In this document: piece by piece, positions 17,333 to 24,575 of the stretch
How positions within the stretch are numbered: position 1 is the stretch's first letter
How the letters are laid out: every line of letters starts with the position of its first letter
The notes under the pieces: model-generated
Told to the model about the DNA's origin: nothing
What the model saw: the letters and a program-made list of their open reading frames with translations, nothing else
Database searches by the model: none
Origin: Chrysosporum bergii ANA360D
Lineage (GTDB): Bacteria; Cyanobacteriota; Cyanobacteriia; Cyanobacteriales; Nostocaceae
DNA length: 64,000 nucleotides
Assembly: GCF_029891735.1 (NCBI RefSeq)
Contig: NZ_JANQDH010000012.1
Span: 1 to 64,000, forward strand
Reading direction: 5' to 3'
Made by a program: the position numbers and the translations under genes

Positions 17333-18496
17333 ATGGATCGACGCTCTTTCTTGCTGGCTGGTGGTGGACTCGCGCTTTCCCAACTTTTGTTAGGTTGTGG
17401 AGGAAGCAACCAGATAAAACTCAATGTCAAGTTATTAAAAGGTTCTATCCCCAATCAGGTAGTTTCTCAGTTTCGCCGGAGTTTAAAGCAACAGGTACAA
17501 TTAAATTTTTCCCCCGTAGACCAAATACAGGATTTATTTAAACAATTGCAAAGTTGGCAAAATCCATCAAACACCACTGATGATTCATTTTGGGGTCGGT
17601 TTATACCATTTAGGTCTTCTGAACCACCATTACCATCTGATTTAGTCAGTTTAGGAGATTATTGGCTCAAAGGAGCCATTGAGAAAAAACTAATTCAACC
17701 ACTAGAACAGGCGGAAATCAAAGAGTTAAAGCATTGGTGGGGTTTAGATGACAGGTGGAAGCAACTGGTAAGGCGGAATAATCAAGGAAATTTAGATACT
17801 CAAGGAGATGTTTGGGCCGCTCCCTACCGTTGGGGTAGTACAGTAATTGTTTATGATCGGGAAAAGTTCCAGGGTTTGGGTTGGACCCCCCAGGACTGGA
17901 GTGATTTGTGGCGAGATGGATTACAAAACCGAATTTCTTTACTCGATCAATCTAGAGAAGTAATTGGTCTAGTTTTAAAAAAATTGGGAAAATCCTACAA
18001 TACAGAAAATCTGAACACAATACCAGATTTAGAAAATGAATTACGGGCATTAAATCAACAGGTAAAGTTATATAGTTCCCATCAATACTTAGAACCCCTA
18101 ATTATTGGAGATACTTGGTTAGCTGTTGGTTGGTCAAGCGATATTATACCGATATTGGCGCGTTATCCCCAGTTAGCCGCAGTAATTCCGAAATCAGGAA
18201 CAGCAATTTGGGCTGATTTATGGGTACGTCCCAAAGGAGTTAAAACAGATACTTTATCATCACAATGGATTGATTTTTGTTGGCGGACAGATACTGCTAA
18301 ACAAATTTCTGTATTAACTAAAAGTAATTCGCCAGTTTTTCCTAATATTAGTGTCTCGGATGTGGAAAAACCATTCAGACCGCTGTTACAGAATAATCAT
18401 CAAGTTTTTGATAAAAGTGAATTTTTGCAATGGTTACCTGCATCAGCAATAGACCAATATGAGTCTTTGTTTGCCAAAATTAAGCAAGGTTTTTGA
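17333..18496 (+). CDS. Extracellular solute-binding lipoprotein (polyamine-type)
   Basis: A 387-residue periplasmic binding protein. The N-terminus MDRRSFLLAGGGLALS is a twin-arginine signal, followed by the lipobox LLGC, so it is probably exported by Tat and lipid-anchored. The body contains WAAPYRWGSTVIVYDREKF, typical of PotD/iron-type class II binding proteins, and later LAVGWSSDIIP. The frame is open from TTG 17294, but ATG 17333 places the RR motif at the usual position and a TATAAT at 17287-17292 favours it. No ABC permease or ATPase adjoins it, so the ligand is uncertain; spermidine or another small organic solute is possible. Confidence 0.85.
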   Translation: MDRRSFLLAGGGLALSQLLLGCGGSNQIKLNVKLLKGSIPNQVVSQFRRSLKQQVQLNFSPVDQIQDLFKQLQSWQNPSNTTDDSFWGRFIPFRSSEPPLPSDLVSLGDYWLKGAIEKKLIQPLEQAEIKELKHWWGLDDRWKQLVRRNNQGNLDTQGDVWAAPYRWGSTVIVYDREKFQGLGWTPQDWSDLWRDGLQNRISLLDQSREVIGLVLKKLGKSYNTENLNTIPDLENELRALNQQVKLYSSHQYLEPLIIGDTWLAVGWSSDIIPILARYPQLAAVIPKSGTAIWADLWVRPKGVKTDTLSSQWIDFCWRTDTAKQISVLTKSNSPVFPNISVSDVEKPFRPLLQNNHQVFDKSEFLQWLPASAIDQYESLFAKIKQGF

Positions 18497-18607
18497 GAAA
18501 GAGGTTTTAAGAAAACATGAGTGTCATGAACAGAATAATAATGGTGAAGTAGTTATTCTCATAGCAGTAGTGAAATTGTCATACTCTTGAGTATTTGTAG
18601 GAAAGCC

Positions 18608-18814
18608 ATGACACCAGAAGAATTTTTAGAAAATTTGGCCACAGCAGCAACAGATCCCGAAAAACTAATAGTTGTTGCTCAATACCTAGAAACAACTGCA
18701 ATGGATAATGCAACCACCCCAAAATGGCGCAGAATTCCTTATAGTTCTGAGATTGAGATGGCCCTTATCAATCTGGCCTTTCATTTAGAAACTCTTGCTG
18801 AAGGGAGAAACTAA
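18608..18814 (+). CDS. Small conserved-looking protein, unknown function
   Basis: A 68-residue acidic protein, MTPEEFLENLATAATD..., with no membrane segment or metal motif. The frame is open from TTG 18587, but AGG at 18599-18601 sits six bases before ATG 18608, which suits a start. It ends 10 bp before the convergent small gene at 18825. The helix-forming, low-cysteine sequence looks like a real cytosolic small protein, but I do not recognise the family. Confidence 0.65.
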   Translation: MTPEEFLENLATAATDPEKLIVVAQYLETTAMDNATTPKWRRIPYSSEIEMALINLAFHLETLAEGRN

Positions 18815-18824
18815 TATTATTGCT

Positions 18825-19019
18825 TCAATGGCCTTGTTTAATCCACTGTCGCGCGGCCTTCTCCGCAGCTTCCGGGCTATAGTAAATCTTATGCTCACCA
18901 AAAACTGCGCCTCCCGGAGTAACCAAGCGGAATTGCCAGTACTCTTGTTGCTGTGTATAAAACACTGCCAGGGTAACCTTATGAATGCCAACAATTAAAT
19001 GAATTTTGATGGTACTCAT
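18825..19019 (-). CDS. Small protein with WQFRLVTPGG motif, unknown function
   Basis: A 64-residue protein. Alternating hydrophobic residues (IKIHLIVGIHKVTLAVFY) suggest beta strands, then YWQFRLVTPGGAVFGEHKIYYSPEAAEKAARQWI, here described rather than quoted in full, reads as strands plus a final amphipathic helix. The pattern of a strand-rich start and AAEKAARQW helix is the kind of compact domain seen in many cyanobacterial small ORFs. It lies between the other small gene and the TOPRIM/AAA pair. Function unknown. Confidence 0.65.
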   Translation of the reverse strand: MSTIKIHLIVGIHKVTLAVFYTQQQEYWQFRLVTPGGAVFGEHKIYYSPEAAEKAARQWIKQGH

Positions 19020-19100
19020 TGCTGATGTTTGAACGTCTACCGTTTTTTTTATGATTTTCAGACTAACAAATATTATGCGATCGCCATATATATTACTATG

Positions 19101-19766
19101 TTATAAATCATACATTTTTTCAAACCAGGTTATAAATACCTGTACCCTTGGATCTTGCGGATTGAAAATATTATATTTAATAGCTTGATGTATTTGTCTA
19201 CCCGGCTCTTCTTGCCATGCTAACCATGTGTAAATTGCCGCCTTCTCAATATAGGAATCTTTAAATTTTGCTCCTTGTTTTTTTGCCTCCCTTGCTACCT
19301 TTTGAGCATATTGCCACAAAGATTCACCCTGCTGAGGAATCATATAACCTAAAAATGTTTCTAGCATACCTGGTATAATATTATCTGGCATGATCCAAAC
19401 TCCAAACTTCTGTCCATCTGGTGTATTAACAATTAAACCTGTTTCTGGTATTCTTTCAGGAATATCTATACTATTGTGATTGCTAAGACTTGACAAAATA
19501 GTATCTCTGAGACTTTGCCAACGTGAATCCGCATCATCATCTGCATCTACCATCAACCCTAAATGTGTGAGTCCTCTAGCCTGTAATTCTGTAGATATAA
19601 GGTCTGAAGTTATATTTGTGAAACCACCACATTCCTCAATTAATACAATTCCTTGTTTTTCATTATCACCCCAATAAATTCCATTTTTTTCAATTAATTC
19701 TGGTATAACTCGTAAATCATCTTTACCCTCAACTAATAGTTTTTTACTTTTATGATGTTTTGCCAT
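19101..19766 (-). CDS. TOPRIM-fold DUF3226 protein, partner of the AAA ATPase
   Basis: A 221-residue protein with the TOPRIM layout: LVEGKDD at residues 11-17 supplies the conserved glutamate (E13), and VDADDDAD at 73-80 supplies the DxD metal-binding acidic cluster. This matches DUF3226, a TOPRIM relative of the nuclease half of OLD-family proteins. Its ATG comes two bases after the stop of the upstream AAA ATPase gene, with GAGG inside that gene's end, so the two are translationally linked. Nuclease activity is a family-based inference. In PARIS and Gabija defence systems an ATPase pairs with a TOPRIM nuclease or effector, which is the closest model. Confidence 0.85.
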   Translation of the reverse strand: MAKHHKSKKLLVEGKDDLRVIPELIEKNGIYWGDNEKQGIVLIEECGGFTNITSDLISTELQARGLTHLGLMVDADDDADSRWQSLRDTILSSLSNHNSIDIPERIPETGLIVNTPDGQKFGVWIMPDNIIPGMLETFLGYMIPQQGESLWQYAQKVAREAKKQGAKFKDSYIEKAAIYTWLAWQEEPGRQIHQAIKYNIFNPQDPRVQVFITWFEKMYDL

Positions 19767-19768
19767 TG

Positions 19769-20932
19769 CTAACGTACCTCAATTTCTCTTTGAGCAGCAA
19801 TGACTATTTGAGGTTCTGTAAAAACTATACTTCTGTGTTTGTATTTTTCGATTCTATGAATTTTAATACCATCATTAGACATATCTTCCTGTTTTACAAT
19901 ATCGGTTAAACTTCGCCAACAATCATTATTATGTGTAGTCGCAAAAACTTGTACATTTAATCTTTTGGCTGTTTGCCAAATCATTTTCCACATATCGGAC
20001 ATGGTAGTAAAATGGAGTCCTGTATCTATCTCATCTATAAATAAATATCCATCTTTGGCGCATACTGTAGCTAGTATAATTCCTAAGATACGCCAGATAC
20101 CATCCCCCATACTACCAATTGGTACACGCTGTTTAGTATCAGCAAGACGTACAAAAAAACCACTACGTGACTCAGGGTAACTTAATCTCCTCATTTGACT
20201 AGCTTTTTGAACATTAGCTGAAGCAATACGTTCAATTTTATGATCAATAATTCTCAAGGCTTCCGTTACCAATTCTTCTTCAGGACTTAACACTACTTTC
20301 TCAAATAATTCTGTCATTTTGGCAGTAGTTAAGGAAGAAGAATTAATAAATATAGTTTTGGGTGCTTTATTTTTTCTATCCCGGCTAGAACGTTTAATAA
20401 ATTTTACATCTAGACCATTGTCATCTGACAATGGTAAATTTAAAACTTCTTCTTCTTCCTCTTTGCGATTCCAAGTGACTCGAAAGTTGAAAATTTTGAT
20501 GTCACTTGATAAATCCTCAAAAATTTTCTGTTTTATTTCTTCATCTAAATCATGAGTATTTAAATCAGATAAATCAAACTGAATATGTGATTTCCGTTCG
20601 CCTATAGTTATATAAAATTCCTCCTGAAAGTTAGCATTAATTCCTGAGATTGAAAATGCACTGTCTATCTGAAATTCATGGTCATGAAATAAGTGACAAA
20701 TATCAAGTTCACGTTCCTGTAGGAGATTATCACTCCAAAAATACTCGCCTCGGTTGAGCATCATTTCACCAAGTGGCTCAAGATTAGTCCGTGAGCATAA
20801 AAGCTGAATAGCTTCTAATATAGATGTTTTGCCACTATTATTTTCACCTACGAGCAGATTAATTCTACCTAGCTGCTGAAGCTCAAAAGATTTGAAACAT
20901 CTAAAATTCTCTATTTTTACGTTCTTCAACAT
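19769..20932 (-). CDS. AAA (SMC/OLD-like) ATPase
   Basis: A 387-residue ATPase of the ABC/SMC-like AAA_15/AAA_21 group. GENNSGKT at residues 29-36 is the Walker A loop. GSMGDGIWRIL near 272-282 takes the place of the ABC signature, YLFIDEIDTGLH near 296-307 is Walker B with the D-loop, and ATTHNND near 332 is the switch histidine. The middle (about 100-240) is charged and helical, like the inserted arm of OLD ATPases. It lacks a fused TOPRIM domain, which is instead encoded by the next gene. The start MLKNVKIENFRCFKSF is family-typical. Likely half of a two-gene OLD- or PARIS-like unit. Confidence 0.9.
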   Translation of the reverse strand: MLKNVKIENFRCFKSFELQQLGRINLLVGENNSGKTSILEAIQLLCSRTNLEPLGEMMLNRGEYFWSDNLLQERELDICHLFHDHEFQIDSAFSISGINANFQEEFYITIGERKSHIQFDLSDLNTHDLDEEIKQKIFEDLSSDIKIFNFRVTWNRKEEEEEVLNLPLSDDNGLDVKFIKRSSRDRKNKAPKTIFINSSSLTTAKMTELFEKVVLSPEEELVTEALRIIDHKIERIASANVQKASQMRRLSYPESRSGFFVRLADTKQRVPIGSMGDGIWRILGIILATVCAKDGYLFIDEIDTGLHFTTMSDMWKMIWQTAKRLNVQVFATTHNNDCWRSLTDIVKQEDMSNDGIKIHRIEKYKHRSIVFTEPQIVIAAQREIEVR

Positions 20933-20963
20933 AATTTTTAATTGGGAAGCAACAAACAGTTAT

Positions 20964-21040
20964 AATGTAAATCATCGTCTTGTAGCGCGAGCATCCTGCT
21001 TGCTAAAAATGTAACTCAATTGGGCAAAATTCGCTATAAG
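20964..21040. repeat. Dispersed repeat, copy 2
   Basis: Matches 484-558 over its length (shared AATGTAAAT, ATCGTCTTGTAGC, GCTTGCTAAAAATGTA, GGGCAAAATTCGCT). It fills the gap between the AAA ATPase start and the Uma2 stop. A weaker relative with TCTTGTAGAGCGGGCATC is visible near 54437. Non-coding. Confidence 0.75.
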
Positions 21041-21048
21041 TACCAACT

Positions 21049-21651
21049 TCAACTCGATTCTGTGACATTAGATTCTACCAATTCAAATTTAACCTTGTTG
21101 TATAAGTCTGCTAAGGAAATTTCCCAAGGTACGGTATTAAATGCGATCGCTTGATCCTCTGCATCATACTCACGCAGTGACCATTGTTTTTTCCCAGTCT
21201 TAAAATATTGCTCTACACGGATTTGAGTTTGGTCTATGTGTAGATATTCTTGAAATGTAGAAATAGTGCGGTAAGCCTGAAATTTATCTTCCCGGTCATA
21301 GTCCTGGGTAAACTTTGATAAAACCTCAATTATCACCCGTGGGTTAAGGACTACATCTTGACGGTTGTTGAAAAACTCCGGTTTACCTGATATAATCATC
21401 ACATCTGGATAAGTATACATACGCTTTTCCGGTATCCATAAACGAATATCACTCATAAAAACTTCGTAATCCTGCTGTTTGAAAGCAAAATTTAAAGCAG
21501 CGTAAATATTGCCTGTGATTCGGTTATGATTAACTGTTCCACCCGCCATTGGAATAATTTCCCCATCAATATATTCGCTTTTATAATCAGCAGCTTCTTC
21601 CAAAGCCAAGTATTCTTCTGGGGTATAGTATCGCCGTTGTATTGCTTGCAT
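21049..21651 (-). CDS. Uma2-family (DUF820) PD-(D/E)XK nuclease-like protein
   Basis: A 200-residue member of the Uma2 family, which is greatly expanded in cyanobacteria. It begins with YYTPEEYLALEEAADYKSEY, described here as the family N-terminal helix, then IDGEIIPMAGGT with E31, YPDVMIISGK with D83, and RVIIEVLSK with E109, followed by YDREDKFQAYR with K123. These acidic and lysine residues correspond to the PD-(D/E)XK core. Biological function of the family is not settled; many copies are stand-alone. It sits next to the AAA/TOPRIM pair and the dispersed repeat, consistent with an accessory patch. Confidence 0.92.
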   Translation of the reverse strand: MQAIQRRYYTPEEYLALEEAADYKSEYIDGEIIPMAGGTVNHNRITGNIYAALNFAFKQQDYEVFMSDIRLWIPEKRMYTYPDVMIISGKPEFFNNRQDVVLNPRVIIEVLSKFTQDYDREDKFQAYRTISTFQEYLHIDQTQIRVEQYFKTGKKQWSLREYDAEDQAIAFNTVPWEISLADLYNKVKFELVESNVTESS

Positions 21652-21720
21652 TGTTCTTTCTGATAGCGATGTCTACCAACATTTTAACCTGTTCAGATCA
21701 ACAAACTTAATTAAAGTACA

Positions 21721-22851
21721 TTATTGCCATAGTCTTCTTTTAGTTTTTCCGCTTAATCTTTGGTGAGCATCATCTAACAAACCAGGAATATTTAAATTTT
21801 CTGGACACCGGGGTAAACATTCACCGCATTCTGTACACTTGTTAGCCTTCATCCCTGGGAACCAATGACCAGCATTTTCAAACATTCCATAACGATATTT
21901 TCCGTATTCTTGCATATCGTAAGCAACAGCTAAATTTCTTAACCGCAATACTTCTGGAATATTGATATTTTCTGGACAAGGTAAACAAGCATAACACTGG
22001 CTGCATTGTTCAGTTTTTAAAGCTGCTTTTTGCTGTTCTGTTAACTTTTGGAAAGCTAAAGTTTCCGACTGTGTTAATTTGTCACCACTATCAGCAAATT
22101 GTAAAGGTTCGATTAATTCACCTGGAGTAGCTGCGCCTAAGCTCAAAGTAGTAATGCGATGGTCACTGAGTAAAAAACGATAATTTAATTCTAAAGGTGA
22201 ATAAGGTTGACATAAATCTATTAATGTTTGGGAAGGGGTGTAAAGGCGACCTCCTTTATCAGCCGGGGAAATGATGAAAATACCCATGTCTTTTTCAGCA
22301 GCTAACTGAATTGCTGGAGCGTGGCGCTGGAAAAAATAGTAATAATGCAGATTGACAAATTCAAAAAAATCTGTTTTAATAGCCGCCAGGATTACATCTA
22401 ATGAACCGTGGGTAGAGAAACCAACGTGGCGCACTCTACCATCATCCAGGGCTTCTTGAACCGCTTTCATACAGCCGCCCTTAGCCTCTACCCACTGGAG
22501 ATGTTCCCAAGTATTTAAGCCATGAATTGCCAAGCAATCCAGGTAATCCAGATTTAATCGTCTCAGGGACTCATTGATGTACCGATCCATACTATCACCA
22601 TCAACTGTGGGAGTGATTTTTGTGGTGATGTAAATCTGAGAACGGGGTACTAATAAGCCGCTTTTAATAGCTGCACCCAGATACTCCTCGCTTTTGCCAT
22701 AACCCCTGGCTGTTTCTAGATGATTTACTCCCATGGCTAAAGCTTTGCTGATGGTTTGTTGGGCATTTTCGCTACTAGCCAGGTAGCGCATTGTTCCTAA
22801 AGAAAAAACCGAGAAGAGCAGGTTAGTTTTACCAAAGCGTCGGTATTGCAT
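21721..22851 (-). CDS. Aldo/keto reductase with C-terminal 4Fe-4S ferredoxin domain
   Basis: A 376-residue two-domain oxidoreductase. The first ~275 residues form the aldo/keto reductase barrel: MQYRRFGKTNLLFSVFSLGT start, NHLETARGYGKSEEYLG with the catalytic Asp-replacing Glu and Tyr region, and ITTKITP with the active-site Lys. The C-terminal part has two cysteine clusters, CSQCYACLPCPENINIP and CTECGECLPRCPEN, typical of 4Fe-4S binding. This fused form is common in cyanobacteria; substrate and electron partner are unknown. It starts at ATG 22849-22851. It stands alone on the minus strand between Uma2 and the bifunctional-nuclease gene. Confidence 0.92.
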   Translation of the reverse strand: MQYRRFGKTNLLFSVFSLGTMRYLASSENAQQTISKALAMGVNHLETARGYGKSEEYLGAAIKSGLLVPRSQIYITTKITPTVDGDSMDRYINESLRRLNLDYLDCLAIHGLNTWEHLQWVEAKGGCMKAVQEALDDGRVRHVGFSTHGSLDVILAAIKTDFFEFVNLHYYYFFQRHAPAIQLAAEKDMGIFIISPADKGGRLYTPSQTLIDLCQPYSPLELNYRFLLSDHRITTLSLGAATPGELIEPLQFADSGDKLTQSETLAFQKLTEQQKAALKTEQCSQCYACLPCPENINIPEVLRLRNLAVAYDMQEYGKYRYGMFENAGHWFPGMKANKCTECGECLPRCPENLNIPGLLDDAHQRLSGKTKRRLWQ

Positions 22852-22999
22852 AAAACAGCGAACAAAGAACCAGTTTTTGAGGATTTATTCAGCCAAGCCC
22901 AATCATGGGTGTATACACCGTAGGAAGAAGGACAGGGCGACAAGTGCAATTTTTTTTCTGTATTCTTGTGCTTGTTCCTGCTTCCTACTTTTGACTCAT

Positions 23000-23497
23000 T
23001 TAGCTTTCAGTATTACCAAAGCGCTTAATCAAGTCCTCTGGACGCAGATTAGAGATAAATTCACGGAAAGCCTGCTGTTCCGCCTCATCAGCATCCCGGT
23101 CAACAGGGATGGAAGCATCAGAAATCACTTCTTCCATCACCCAAATAGGGGAATTAGTCCTAAGCGCCACGGCGATAGCATCGCTAGGGCGAGCATCAAT
23201 TTCTTTTTTGATTTCGCCTTGCTGGACAATTAAAGCTGCATAAAATGTATCCTTTTGTAAGGAGTGAATGATTACCTTTTCCAGAATCATGGAACATGAC
23301 TCTAAAAGATTAACAATTAAGTCATGTGTTAGCGGTCTAGGAGGCTTTTGATTTTCTAGCGCACCCATAATTGCCCTAGCTTGCTCTTGCCCAATATAAA
23401 TTGGCAAAGCGCGTCGATCTGAGGCATCCTTCAAAAGTACTATGGGACTGCGGGTTATGGCATCTAATGCTATGCCTGCGACTCTCATTTCAATCAT
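23000..23497 (-). CDS. Bifunctional nuclease family (DUF151) protein
   Basis: A 165-residue protein matching the DUF151 / bifunctional nuclease family, whose plant members degrade RNA and DNA. Features are LPIYIGQEQARAI near residues 32-44, PLTHDLIVNLLE near 55-66, and DARPSDAIAVALRTNSPIWV near 101-120, the family signature. A short acidic C-terminus follows. The start MIEMRVAGIALDAITRSPIV is typical. It is a single-gene unit divergent from ribE, with a 338-bp gap. The enzymatic role in cyanobacteria is not known to me. Confidence 0.9.
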   Translation of the reverse strand: MIEMRVAGIALDAITRSPIVLLKDASDRRALPIYIGQEQARAIMGALENQKPPRPLTHDLIVNLLESCSMILEKVIIHSLQKDTFYAALIVQQGEIKKEIDARPSDAIAVALRTNSPIWVMEEVISDASIPVDRDADEAEQQAFREFISNLRPEDLIKRFGNTES

Positions 23498-23835
23498 TGC
23501 CTTAGCCTCTACAATCCTTGATGTGATTGGGTGCTGTGTAACAAATATACCCTAGTATGGGGTAACTTGGGGACGGGAATAAACATAACCATTGTTCTCT
23601 ATAATTGCTTCTATTAAACTCCGAACTTGTTGTGAACACCAGAGTAGGTCAAAGTGGTCTATATAGACAATAACCGGCTTAATCAAGTATGTCTTGTGAA
23701 AGATGGAAATGTGTTCATAAATCTATAATAAAAACAGTCAGGAATTATACTTAAATTTTCTGGATTAATGTCAGAATTACAGTAGATTTTGGACATAATT
23801 AGGCAATAAATAGAATTAGTTTGCAAAAAAAAGCC
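23498..23835. other. Divergent promoter region before ribE
   Basis: About 338 AT-rich bases with no credible gene. No FMN-riboswitch-like conserved boxes were recognised upstream of ribE, so flavin feedback through such an element is not supported here. Confidence 0.5.
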
Positions 23836-24498
23836 GTGTTTACAGGATTAGTTCAAGCTTTAGGAAAAATGAAACCCCTAGGGGGCGACAGTTGGCAGAT
23901 TAGCTTAATAAGTCAGTCCTCTGCTGAGATTATGCAGGATTTGGCTTATGGCGATAGCGTAGCGGTGGACGGGGTTTGCTTAACAGTGGAGCAAATTTTA
24001 AATAATGGGTTTATGGCTACTGCTTCACCGGAAACTCTACGCCGGACAACTTTAGGTCATGAAGAAACACAACAGAGGTATGTGAATTTAGAAGCTTCTT
24101 TGCGGGTTGGTGGTAAAGTGGGCGGTCATTTTGTCATGGGTCATGTAGATGGTGTGGGTCGTATGGTAGAGTCCGCACAAACGGCTAGTTCCTGGGAGAT
24201 GACTTTCACAGCACCCGAAGCGATCGCCCGGTATATTGTTCCCAAAGGTAGTATTGCTATCAATGGTGTGAGCTTGACAATAGCTGCATATGATCCAGAA
24301 TTATCTCAATTTACAGTGGCAGTTATTCCCCTCACCTATGAAGAAACAAATCTCCGTTATCTTGTCTCTGGTAGTTGGGTCAATTTAGAAGGGGATATTT
24401 TAGGTAAATATGTAGAAAAATTCCTTTCTTTTAGTCAACAACAGCCGAAAAGTGAGATGTTAACACCAGCCTTTTTAGCAGAACATGGGTATTTGTGA
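23836..24498 (+). CDS. ribE: Riboflavin synthase alpha chain
   Basis: Dismutates two 6,7-dimethyl-8-ribityllumazine molecules to riboflavin. The 220-residue protein is two tandem copies of the same barrel: the first starts with FTGLVQALG and has VDGVCLTVEQ, and the second has AINGVSLTIAAYD, with a YVNLEASLRVGGKVGGHFV-type linker (quoted in part) and GHVDGVG. Length fits the trimeric enzyme. The frame is open from TTG 23821, but the conserved MFTGLV start fits GTG 23836. A stem-loop follows at 24513-24534. Rib genes are scattered in cyanobacteria, so the lack of neighbours is normal. Confidence 0.93.
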   Translation: MFTGLVQALGKMKPLGGDSWQISLISQSSAEIMQDLAYGDSVAVDGVCLTVEQILNNGFMATASPETLRRTTLGHEETQQRYVNLEASLRVGGKVGGHFVMGHVDGVGRMVESAQTASSWEMTFTAPEAIARYIVPKGSIAINGVSLTIAAYDPELSQFTVAVIPLTYEETNLRYLVSGSWVNLEGDILGKYVEKFLSFSQQQPKSEMLTPAFLAEHGYL

Positions 24499-24512
24499 TG
24501 GGGGGTTAGCTA

Positions 24513-24534
24513 GAGACGCGAATCATCGCGTCTC
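24513..24534. terminator. GAGACGCG hairpin between convergent genes
   Basis: GAGACGCG (24513-24520) pairs perfectly with CGCGTCTC (24527-24534) around a 6-nt loop, between the stops of ribE and the M23 peptidase gene. No long T run follows. This palindrome type recurs (see 45631-45654) and could act as a bidirectional terminator. Confidence 0.6.
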
Positions 24535-24575
24535 CAAAACATTCAGGCTTGACCTTTGATTTCCGCCTTGGGCTA

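Noticed and set aside
8531-18496. Complete ABC importer formed by the permease (8531) and the solute-binding protein (17333)
   Set aside because: They lie 8 kb apart, belong to different transporter families (MalG-type permease versus polyamine-type binding protein), and no ATPase is between them.
23498-23835. FMN riboswitch upstream of ribE
   Set aside because: No conserved riboswitch boxes or matching stem architecture could be recognised in this AT-rich spacer.
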